NCBI GenBank assembly: GCA_006384855.1
Contig: VCJN01000273.1
Span: 1-64,000, forward strand
Source: Tetraselmis striata
Lineage: Eukaryota > Chlorophyta > Chlorodendrophyceae > Chlorodendrales > Chlorodendraceae
Direction: 5' to 3'
DNA length: 64,000 nt
Both the position numbers and the translations under genes were made by a program. Of this stretch, positions 23,566 through 33,321 are shown piece by piece. Under the pieces are notes generated by a model, which had not been told where the DNA came from, made no database searches, and worked only from the letters and a program-made list of their open reading frames with translations. Within the stretch, counting starts at the first letter, position 1. Each line of letters opens with the position of its first letter.

Positions 23566-23805
23566 CCCGACTGAATCAACTTCCACTATCACTACATGAC
23601 CACGCCGAACGAGGTCCAGGTCCGTAGGCCGTTGGGCGAGACACCGTGGCTCGGTAACATGGCGCAAGACTTTTGAGCGAACCCCTACAGTGCGCAGTAG
23701 ATAGAGCAGTGGCAGTTGTGGTATGCTGCTCATTTCTCCACTTAGCTTGTGTAACCAATGCACCCTCTCTCCTTTTGTGCATGGACTCAGCACAGTATCA
23801 TGCTC

Positions 23806-23895
23806 GCATCCGAGGCGCCCGCGCCCTAGGCGCCCGCGCCATTGCTAATTCGGTTGATGGGATCATCGTCGGCTCCAATGGAAGTAAACGTTAAT
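23806..23895 (-). repeat. Inverted repeat, right arm
   Basis: This is the partner of 19001-19083, about 85 bp, with roughly 90 percent agreement by eye. It includes the GC-rich GGCGCCCGCGCC tract and ACGTTAATCAAC. Confidence 0.65.
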
Positions 23896-24473
23896 CAACT
23901 GTTCAGAATGCGCCGTTATCGTGAAATTTTAATACTAAGCTGTTGCTACCATGGCAATGCTACTTTCCTGCCGGACCGATGATATCGTGCCCACATACTT
24001 TTGTGCTGCTGAGAATTGTTGCAATGAATGGAGTCACGCATGTGGCAGGGTCTGTCTTGGCACTAATGGGCGTGCGCACAACACACCGTGGCTAGCCGCT
24101 CTTGTTACATGTTTTAACGTCGACCCCCTCTCTGCGCACTCCAGGCCGCTACCCGCGAGGGGCGCCGCGGCCACAGTTGCCGGCGCCTCTCATAAAGCAC
24201 TTCTGCCACGCTAGGAGCCTGCCCTCGGACCTTAACAACACGACTTCAATCCAGGTCGCCAATGCGTCAGCGTCCCCGCGTCTAGATTTGGCCATGCATT
24301 TCAGCGTGGGCGGAAGCTCGCCGCCCACCGCCAAGCGGATGGCCGCGTACAACTGATTCAACCTCCTCGGCTCTGCAGGGGCGAACCCACATCCATGTTT
24401 CCCGGTGCCGGGCGGAACTCGATGGCCGCGGGTAAACGGGGAGCCTCGTGCCGTTCCTCTGTGGCACCACCAC

Positions 24474-26800
24474 CTAGGCGGAGTAATACACGGAAGTTAA
24501 TCGAATAATACTGGAAGGCCACTCGGCAAGGAGGGTACGCCATGAAACCAAGAATGGGCACTCACCCTCGGGCGTGCTTGCAGCGACGATCGCAGCTGTC
24601 ATTGAGGCTGATGCATTGCCAAGGGTTGCCGTGGCATGGGTAGATGGCGTTGCCCCCAAGGTTGCGGTCACAGTGGCATTGGCATGGCCGCTGATTGCGA
24701 TAGAGGCGGAACCATTGCTCACTGGCGCCGGCAACGTTGTGGCATGAACCCGTGAAGATAGGGCAGCTGCCGGAGAAAACTGCAACACTATCTTCGCCGA
24801 GTGCTCGTCGCCTGTCGTGGGTCGGGCATAAATTCGGTATTACTATTGGCGACGTATCCAGCTATATATGCAACTCTTGCAAGCCCAGTTACATATCATA
24901 TTGTATTCGTAATACTGTAACGTACATCATTTCTATGACATTGTATTACATATCATTACATAGCCCAACTAAACATGCAGCTACGGCCTGCGCGTATATA
25001 CACAGCTATTTACGTACAGCTACGGTTGCAGGTATTACACATGATATATATATATATGTATATGTATTTATATATTCATTACATAGACTATATATCATAT
25101 CATGTCGCATTGCATACTATTACATCTTACGTGTTATTACATAGCCCAACTATACATGCAGGTACGTCCTGCAGGCACAATGCTTCATGCCGCTCATGTT
25201 CTAATGTTGGGAAGCGTAATGCGAACTCGACCGCTTACCTTGATCGGCCTAGGAGACGTGCACTTCCGCACCGAAAGCAGAAATGGCGATCACGACACCA
25301 TCCATGTCATGCAGCTTCACGGCACCCTCGGCACTGTCGCGTGTGCGCACGTACGACTCCCAAAGCTGCTGAAGCGTAGCGTTCAACTCCTTGGCGATCG
25401 GGCCCTTGCTTCTGTGCTGTTTTTTCGGGCGGCCACAACCGCGGCGTCGACTTTCTCGCACGAGGGCCCATCGAGCAGGGCATCTTCCTTGCCTCCTGCG
25501 CCCCAAGTCGGAATATTCCAAGGCGTGGGCGTCTGCACATGCGCAACATGCAGCCGTGCGTTTTACGCGCGGCATGAGGCCATGCATGCATGTCAAGAAC
25601 GGCCAGAGCGGGGCGGGGCGGGGGGGGGGGGGGGGGGCGTGGGTAAACGTGCCGACGAGCATGTGGGTCAGCATATATACGTTGTCCGCTGTCCCAGGAG
25701 GCCGACACCAAGGGGACGGCATCCAGCAGAGGGTCGGCGGGGGATCGCGGTGGCGGAGAAGGGAGTGACCCAGGTTGCTGTGAGCGCGCGAATGCCACAT
25801 GTTCCCCTGTGGTGCCACAGAGGAGTGTTGGCGTAAAGTATTGCGGGCACAAATATTTGTCGCATATATATTACAAATGGCAGACCGCCTACCGGGCGGG
25901 ATGAAGGGTAGCAATAAGCTTAAAGCAATTGACATGAAGAAATCGGCGCTCATTCCTGCGTTTTCAGGGCGACGCAAAGCGTCGCTGGAGGCCAGGCCTT
26001 GAACTACGGCACGCGCGTCTACCGACAACGCGTGGTTCATAGCCCACTCGTACATCTTCTTTAGGTCCTCGATGGGGGTGTCAGGGGTTGGGAGCTGCAG
26101 CTCCAAGTCCTCTGGTCACGAGGAGTATGACTCTCCGCTTATGCTGCGCCTGTATAGAGACCAGCAGCTTCAGTCAATAGTTGGGGGTGGGTGCTGCATA
26201 TGTCTATTTCATCGACCCGAATAATCACGCGCACAACATTTTGTATCGTTTCCCACGTCGCACCTCAATTCACGAAACGACTCCGCCATGTTGTCCGCCC
26301 AAAACTCATCCCTCATCAGGCTATCGGGGCGGGACTCCGTGACGGCCAGCCTCATTGCGTCCGCCGTTAGCGCTGCATGTGCATCACGTCCGCCGGGTAT
26401 ATCGTCGAAGTGTAGGGGGTCCCAATGCTGGTAGCAGGGGCGCTTGAACGATGCCAGCCTCAAGAGAGTCATCTGTGTTGTATTGGTGCAAGACATATAT
26501 CCACTTCTCGGGGTCCACATCCCCCCATATCCCACGCACGCACCCCTTCTGTCTCACACATATCCGAACGTCCCGATTCTGGGTCAAACCAGACGCCTGC
26601 AGACTGCAGACCGGCGTGGCGGCATACATCGAAAATCTTGACAGGTTGTTCACGAAAAACTTGCGCACAACGCGCCGGCGCTTCATAGCAGCCTCCCCGG
26701 CCTTCAGCCCTTGCTCATCAGCCCGCGGTTGTCCATGGCCAGCGCGGACTACTCCTCCACCGGGTGGCGTGCCGCCTACACCATACCTGCCCCGTCAGTA
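24474..26800 (-). pseudogene. Degraded minus-strand gene of the KDZ element, function unknown
   Basis: The family is not recognised. From high to low coordinates, protein-like segments are: about 26490-26790 (MKRRRVVRKFFVNNLSRF, then DPEKWIYVLHQYN); 26250-26450, with HWDPLHFDDIPGGRDAH in a frame shifted by one base and no intron signal between; 25915-26115 (LPTPDTPIEDLKKMYEWAM) ending at a GTAGGC donor; and 25249-25500 (KELNATLQQLWESYVRTRD), again shifted against the open frame just before it. A Ser/Thr/Ala-rich frame at 24474-24788 may belong to it. At least two frameshifts suggest decay. Coding opposite to the transposase is compatible with KDZ cargo genes. Confidence 0.45.
24840..25165. 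repeat. AT-rich short tandem duplication
   Basis: ATTACATAGCCCAACTA followed by ACATGCAG occurs at about 24955 and again at about 25137. It is embedded in AT-rich sequence with TATATATA and CATATCATATTG motifs, unlike the GC-rich surroundings. It looks non-coding. Confidence 0.6.
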
Positions 26801-27523
26801 CATTGACGACGGCGCGACAAGCCAGCTGCGGCGGAACCGCATAACGCCGGGCTTGAGAGTAGTCAGGCGGAGTCACAATATGTTGTGGGCACAAAATATT
26901 GTGGGCGTGTGGCTGCTGCCTATCGCATCGCCTTAAGGCGCGCTACAACAGTCACAGTTCTTCATGCTCGGGCAGAGAGGTGGAGTGCGGGGGGCACAGG
27001 AGGGGGGGGGGGGGGAGGGGGGGGGGGGGGGGGGCGTACTGCGGGATGCCTCGCTACGAGAGGATCCGCCGTCGGTGCCCGGGGTGCCGGTGCCTGTGCT
27101 TGCCCCGCTGCCAGCACGCAGGACATGGCAGCACTCTCACCGCCTGAAGCGAGTCCAACACTAGGGAGTGAGTGAGTGACCACCGCAGTACCGCTCAACT
27201 GACCGATGACAACTTGGCGGTGTCGGCGGGCTAGCAGCGGCAGGCACTGCGGCTGCTAGGATAAAGTGCTGGAGGGCGGGTGGCACTTCGAATTTGAAAG
27301 CTTAGGCCCGGCCCGGGCCGGCAGCACCCAGGCAGGCCATTGGTCCGGGTTACCCGGGATCGTTAGCTGGCGCAAGACCTGGCATGCCCTACTGGGTTTG
27401 TCCCCTGCGTGAAGCAGGTGTACCATGGTACACCTAGGGCGCACAGCGCGCACGCTTAGAAGGGCTTGAGAATCGTGACAATCTCTGCCCCCCAAGACCT
27501 CATTATTCCCGACATCCGTAAAT

Positions 27524-27539
27524 GGTGATCGTCCGCTGG
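27524..27539 (+). repeat. 16-bp direct repeat flanking the KDZ transposon, right copy
   Basis: This is identical to 13842-13857. The sequence GGTGATCGTCCGC follows once more just downstream, so the target may already have held a short repeat. Confidence 0.7.
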
Positions 27540-27791
27540 TGATCGTCCGCGCGGTCGCCGACTGTTACGTTACTGTTAATATTGTAGGGCGCGCGCCACT
27601 GCAGATGTATGTTGGATATTAAACATTAAGCATCGCCTTCTGCTACAGGTACTATAGCTCATGTATAAATTATATTAAACATTACTGTCCCTTTTTTTTC
27701 GTGATATCCTGATATCGCCTTCTGCTGCTCATGTAATTAGCGACTACATATTAAACTAAGCGGCGCTTCGCGCCGGGGATCTGTGGAGGTG

Positions 27792-28702
27792 CCCCTACCT
27801 CTTGGGTTGAGCGTGGTGCGGCCGTGCGGGATGCGGGCCGCTTTTAGCCGGCTTGTCGTGTTGATCTTGTAATACTGTTGTTTCCGGGTAATAATGCTTT
27901 TGGTTAGATTTGTCAGTAATTTATTTTTCAACAGAGACGTATTATTTTGTAAACCAGATTAAATCTGCAAGCCGCGTAAAAGCGGGCCGCTGACTACTGG
28001 TGTGCATTACAAAAAGGCCGGTACCCAACCCACCGCTAAAAGTTGTACTACCCAAAAAAAAAAAGCAGCACTACAAGATGAGCAATACAGTACAAGCCGC
28101 CCACAGGCGGCCCGCATCCCGCACGAGGCCGCGCAGGTCGGGCCGGTCGTCAGGTCTACGGGGCGGGCACGCCGCGAATCGCCACGCCCGCCGCCTGTAC
28201 CGGCACCGGACGCCGGACGCCGTCGTTCGACCGTCGCCCGTCCGTCGACGGACGCCGGGCCCCGGGTCGGCGGACTGCCCCCGCACCGCGGCGACCCCTT
28301 TTTACAGCAACATTTTACAGCATATACTTCGACCACCGTCGTATAGTCTCTGTATAAATATAAATATTAAGATAGAGGGCAAGTCTCGCTTGCTGATTCA
28401 GCAATAAAAACGCGCTGCGGTACCGCGTTATTTTGGCATTTTAGACGAATATATGACGTGTATGGGCTAGAATACACGCGCATCCATTCAGAATCCCACA
28501 CGTACCAGTACCGTGAAATCAAACGAGCAAACACCGAACGTATGACGGTTCATGCGCGAAACGCGTATGGGGGAGGACGGAGGAGGACGGACGCCGAAAA
28601 ATCCGTGATAAAACCGTATTGCGACCGGTATTGATTCTCACGTATTCCAGGCGATTTCGGACGCGGCTCTCCTTTTCCTCCGCTCAACCCAAGAGGTAGG
28701 GG
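27792..28702. mobile_element. 0.9-kb element with perfect 22-bp inverted ends
   Basis: CCCCTACCTCTTGGGTTGAG at 27792 recurs as its exact reverse complement ending at 28702, perfect over 22 bp. The interior has no transposase-like frame. A GC-rich block near 28080-28290 may be a secondary inverted piece of the GGGATGCGGGCCGC segment near 27827. No target-site duplication was seen. It is probably a non-autonomous DNA element. Confidence 0.65.
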
Positions 28703-29407
28703 AATATTGTCATGTGCGTGTCATCCTGCTACAGTATTTTTTTGCAATGCTACAGTACAGTGCTGCGGAGCTGGCAGGGAGTCATGCACTCATGCATCGC
28801 ATGTCAGCATGCCGCATTTCGCGCAGAAAAAAATGCTGAAGTGCAAATGGCATGGCGCGAAATGGCGTGCCGCATTTCGCGCAAAATTGCAAATGGCGCG
28901 AAATAGCATGCCGCATTTCGCGCGGTCATCGGGTTCACACCGTAGTAAGCCTATTATTAAGATTTAAATTTATATTATTGGCAGCGACTTGTCGCGCTGC
29001 GGGTTCGTACAGGTACCACTATCAGTTGTCGCTACTCGTACCGGATATAATCCTTACTGTCAGTAAGGATTACAGGCAGTAGCGACTACCGTACTCCCCG
29101 TGCGGGCGCGGTGGAACGGTTCGACGGGGGGCGGAATACCGGCGGCGCATCATCGACACGTCACCAGCAAGCGATGGCGGACACCGGCGCTGCTCCGTAT
29201 GGTCGAGAGTAACCGTACCAGTATCATCGAGAGAATCAATAAGTCCTGCTGCTGTTAATAGTTCCTACGCATCCGGGTCAGCCAGACCCCGAGCTCGCAG
29301 CCGCACGGTAGCTCACTGGCACGGGCAGGGTAGCGGGCACGGTCCCTTACCCCCGCACAGCTTTGCGCCACACCGCCTCCTACCTCTGGCTGGCGCATCG
29401 TCATATC
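28703..29407. other. Upstream region of the PRMT-like gene
   Basis: Three short repeats of ATGCCGCATTTCGCGC lie at about 28808-28921, and a hairpin AATCCTTACTGTCAGTAAGG lies near 29049. No gene is supported. The last 300 bp probably include the promoter and 5' UTR of the gene at 29408; no clear TATA box was identified. Confidence 0.5.
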
Positions 29408-32400
29408 ATGGCTTCATCGGCAACTGCCGCTTTCGCTGTACCCGCAAGCCCCTTCATCACGCGGCGCCTGGCGCCCGGCAGCCCTCGCTTGACTTCCAGT
29501 CCCCGTAGCAGGTCAGCCCCTGCATTCGCAGAAACGCCAAGCCCCCATGCCCCCCCCCCCCCCCCCCCCCGCCTCCCGCACGCCCAGAAGCTATATTCGG
29601 TTGCGTTCGTGTGGGTGGCGGCCCGTTTAGGGGTTCAGATAGAACATCTACTGCCAACACCCACAAAAAATAAGAGGATGACGTCCGGACATTCCACGCC
29701 GCGCGCTCCCCTGCCGGGCCGTCGGGATCTGCCGCTATCTATGCAGATACCTTTCGCTAGATATCCGCATAATATGCGCGGTCATGCTCTTTTACTGGTC
29801 TGCGCGGCACCACGTTTGTCAAAATTTGAGGAATATCATGGGGAGGGGAGGAGGGGGGGGGAGGGGGGAGGGCATCGTCCGTGTCCCACGACACTTGCGG
29901 CGGAGGTACAAGTGCAGATCCTCTGCAAACTGATGAACCAATTCAGCGAGCCGAATAATACTCAGCTCAATTCATCTGAGAGCCAGTTGGGCTCTATTAA
30001 TGTCTTGAATCCAGAGGGGCCAATGTAGTGCATCCATTTGGGGGCTGAAATAGTGGCGAGTATTGGCTCTAGACAGCCAGGCCAGTTCAAAGCGGGTGTG
30101 CAGTATGAGTGCTCGTTGCGTATTAACGCAATGAGCACCGGCGGTGCGCCGTCAAGCGGCGCCCTTGGTGCAGCAGCAGTCCTGCCTAGATTCACACGAT
30201 ATCCAGCTTGAAATCCGGCTTGGGCTCATGCTTGAGAGCTCTTCGACCTGATTTCGGGTGACATCGTCAGAACTTAGGTCTGAATTCGGGGCGCAAACTG
30301 GAGCCCTTGCACGCTGACCTGCCCGGTTATCGTGACGCTGTGCTGCTGGGTGCCCCCCCCCCCCCCCCCCCTCTCACCTGCGCAGAAGCAGAAGCAGTGC
30401 ACCATGGCAACTGCACGCTGCCCGCAGCGCGGCAGATGGCACGCGGGCAGAGGATGCGGGGCCCGGCGCCGCCACGCTCCATCGCCGGGCGGCGCTCTGC
30501 CTGCTCCCTGCGGCGGCCACTGCGCCCGGCCTGCTGAGCGTGGGCCCTGCAGCGGCGCGCCCCGCGCAGGTGAGTTTGCCCGCGCCTGCTGTGCCCCGGT
30601 AGACCCGCTCTCTTACCCGCCATTACACCAACTGCTCCGAAACCATTCCTAGACAGAGGAGGGGACCCGCTGCCATGCCGCTGCTTGGCGTACATCACGC
30701 ATGCCGCATTCCTGTATTATTTGACGACGATTGATGATGTACCGGCGCTGTATCCCCATTCCAAGAGCGGCAGCATATGGACATATGTGTGCCCTCTTGC
30801 ATATGATAGGAAGAGGGCCAATCCAAATGGGTGGCTGTAAAAACGAGGGCGCGTCGGGGCAGCGCAGACAGTGGGGGCGGGCTGTTAGGGGGCAGTGATC
30901 CCGCTGGGCGCTGCGCGGCTCCGCTGAGCTGCTGCGTGTCGTGCGCAGACGCTGGCGCTGGACACGTCATGGGTGACGGAGAGCTTTGCGCAGGGCACCG
31001 AGTTCTCGCTCGACTCGTACACGTCAATGCGCGATGACGGTGCGCGCACGCCCGCCTTTGTGGAGGCCATCAAGCGCCGGCTGGCGGGTCGGGAGGGGGA
31101 GCTGTCGGTGGTAGACGTGGGCACCGGGCCCTTTGCGCTGCTGGCGATCGCGGCAGCAAAGGCGGGCGCGCGGCAGGTGTACGCGATTGAGGCGGACCCG
31201 GGCGTGGCGCGCTTGGCACGGGAGGCCATCGCGGCGAGCGGGCTGCCCGAGGGGCGCATCCAGGTGCGAGCTCTGCCACAGGCACACGTCCTCGAAGAGA
31301 ACTGGGAGTGGGCGCATGAAACAGTACGGGGCATCACCTGGTAGGTACTTTGGCGCTGCCTCGACATAGTCAAAGATATTACTACCACCGGTTATAGAGT
31401 ATTATGTTATAAACTACGCTATCGTGATGTCGGTGCAACCACGCGAAGCTCTGTGTAAAGTCTGTCTACCCCCTTGATCTGGAACCCATGAGCACTATTC
31501 GGTGATAGCGTGCTACCCCCCCCCCCCCCCCCCCCCCCAACCACACACCCCCTTCCCTTTCCTGGAAACTTATCATGTTTCTCGGACAATCTTGGGCGGC
31601 AGTTCGGTTTCCTCACTCGATTGGATGACCCAGGATGATGCACATTTGACCCAATCGTAACTCCCATGCACCAGGTACTTGAGGGCTACTCCACTGATGT
31701 GGAGCTGCCGGAGAAGGTCGACCTGCTGGTGGCGGAGGTCATCGGCAGCGTGGCGTCCGAGGAGGGCGTGTACCGCACGATCCGGGACGCACAGGCGCGC
31801 TTCCTGGTCGCGCCGGAGGACCCGGCGAGCTACATCCCGGTGCGGGTGCAGACGCTGATGGCGCCCGCGTCCTACGCGTTCCACTATATGATCGCGGCGG
31901 AGGGGCGCGCTGCGGCGGGGCTCACCTCAGAGGAGGGCCCGCTGCGCCTGAACTGCACCGACTACACGCTGGCGCTCTTGGACGAGCCGCAGGTGCTGGA
32001 GGACTTCAGGTCCGACATCCACCACCCGCCCCACTATACTCCCCTGAACTCCCCCCTCCCCCCTCTCTACTCGCCGAGTTGAGACGACAAGACGAGACAA
32101 TAATAACACTCGCCACTTAACTGATGACTTTTTTCTTGCGACAACAGTACCCCCCCCGACGCCCCAGCCCCAATATTTTTTCTGGGTTGAATTTCCACGG
32201 CCGTCGGCAGGTACGATGACCCTCAGCTGCCGGGGCCAGGACGCTGGGAGCCGCCGACAAGCCTCAACTTCACAGTCTCCCCCGCCCGGCTGAAGGCCAA
32301 CACTAACTTCTACTCGCAGACTCTCGGCTTTGAGGGCGTATCCCCCGGCGACGCCCGGCAGATCGCCGCAGGCGTGGCACGCGGCTTTTCGGGCCTCGCG

Positions 32401-32828
32401 ATGTGGCCGCGCCTGGTGCTGGACCCGGCGGGTGACCTGGTGCGTGCTGGGAATGATCCCTCGATTCTGTCGCGGCTCGTCGAGTGATTGACATGCATTT
32501 GGAACGAGCTGACAGTGCGCCATTTATTGTTTCGGAACCATGAATGCCTACTGTACCCAAATTGCGAAGGGGCGAAGTTGGCAACGCTCTTTCGACCAGG
32601 TGTACTGGTGCTAAACGAAACGGCGCGCTGCAGGTGGTGGAGGCGCGCGCTCCCGGCGGCGGCCCGCAGCGCAGCCACTGGCAGACGGTTCTGCCGCTGA
32701 TGACCAAGGCCCCGCTGCCGCTCGAGGCAGGTGACACAGTTGTGGTCTCTGCCTCGGCGTCCTTTGGCGCCAGCGGCGCCGAGCCACCAAAGTATCAGCT
32801 GCACGCCGATATCACCCACTACTCGTGA
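29408..32828 (+). CDS. Plastid-targeted PRMT-like SAM-dependent methyltransferase, 6 exons, about 453 aa
   Basis: PRMTs transfer methyl groups from S-adenosylmethionine to protein arginines. Exons: 29408-29511, 30386-30569, 30949-31263, 31675-32009, 32211-32439, 32634-32828, all phase-consistent. Residues 1-40 (MASSATAAFAVPASP...) resemble a chloroplast transit peptide. HRRAALCLLPAAATAPGLLS (about 67-86), ending before a PAQ, resembles a twin-arginine thylakoid signal. The catalytic region has YTSMRDDGARTPAFVEAI, SAM motif I VVDVGTG (about 150-156), acidic VYAIEADP, LPEKVDLLVAEVIGSVASEE matching the PRMT double-Glu region, and SHWQTVLPL matching the THW loop region. The usual SEWMG is replaced by AEVIG, so methyl acceptor and activity are uncertain. 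The gene converges with the membrane-protein gene 493 bp downstream. Confidence 0.85.
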
Positions 32829-33321
32829 ACGAGTCGTACACGTGTAGAATTTATGTTCTGATGTAAATCATACGAAAAGCCGCCAGTTGTCGTACATCTG
32901 CATGACTTCTCCGCCAAGGCGCGGCAGGGTAGATTTGCGAGGCTCGCACTGGACGACGGATGACTGCTACATACCCTGGGTTGTATCGATCGGAAAACGA
33001 AACGACGTTCCGTCCAGGTCGGCATATTAAAAACCTAGAGGGCAGGCGCGCTGCTGTTTCCGCCTGGAACGACTGACCGAACCCGCTTGCCTTGCACTTG
33101 CGACAGAACTACGGCGAGGAATGGTAAAATATTTACTCCCTATGGATTACGGCTGGTGCAGGTCGTAACCTATATATTACATATCGTTTTGCAAATCACA
33201 CCGGGCGGGTAATTGATATTTGGTTTATCATTTGCACAGGGCGCACAGCTGCTGATGCAGGATGTAGCAAAAATGTGGCCTCCTGCCGGCGTTCAGGGAT
33301 GGGCACCATGAGGTCTCACTT
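32829..33321. other. Intergenic space between convergent genes
   Basis: No coding signal was seen. It should contain the 3' UTRs of the PRMT-like gene (+) and the membrane-protein gene (-). It is moderately AT-rich near 33120-33240. Confidence 0.5.

Larger units (their letters stand above)
13858..27523 (+). mobile_element. 13.7-kb KDZ (Kyakuja-Dileera-Zisupton) DNA transposon
   Basis: Imperfect inverted ends of about 111 bp (13858-13968 and 27412-27523) both contain TTGTCACGATTCTCAA, CCCTTCTAAG, CGCTGTGCGCCC and a GGTGTACC...GGTACACC palindrome, and are flanked by a 16-bp direct repeat. The element carries a spliced KDZ transposase gene (14629-19013), a satellite-like block (19140-21060), a plus-strand coding block (21714-23565) and a degraded minus-strand coding block (about 24474-26800). 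Pairs of ACAAAATATTGT-like palindromes recur through its non-coding parts. KDZ elements are known for large size, Cys-cluster domains and accessory genes. Its left end lies about 150 bp from the MATE start codon. Confidence 0.88.

Noticed and set aside
25249-26106. Single 285-codon minus-strand protein
   Set aside because: Its middle part runs through intron-like sequence with a poly(C) translation. Only the two ends look coding, so it was split into segments of a decayed gene.
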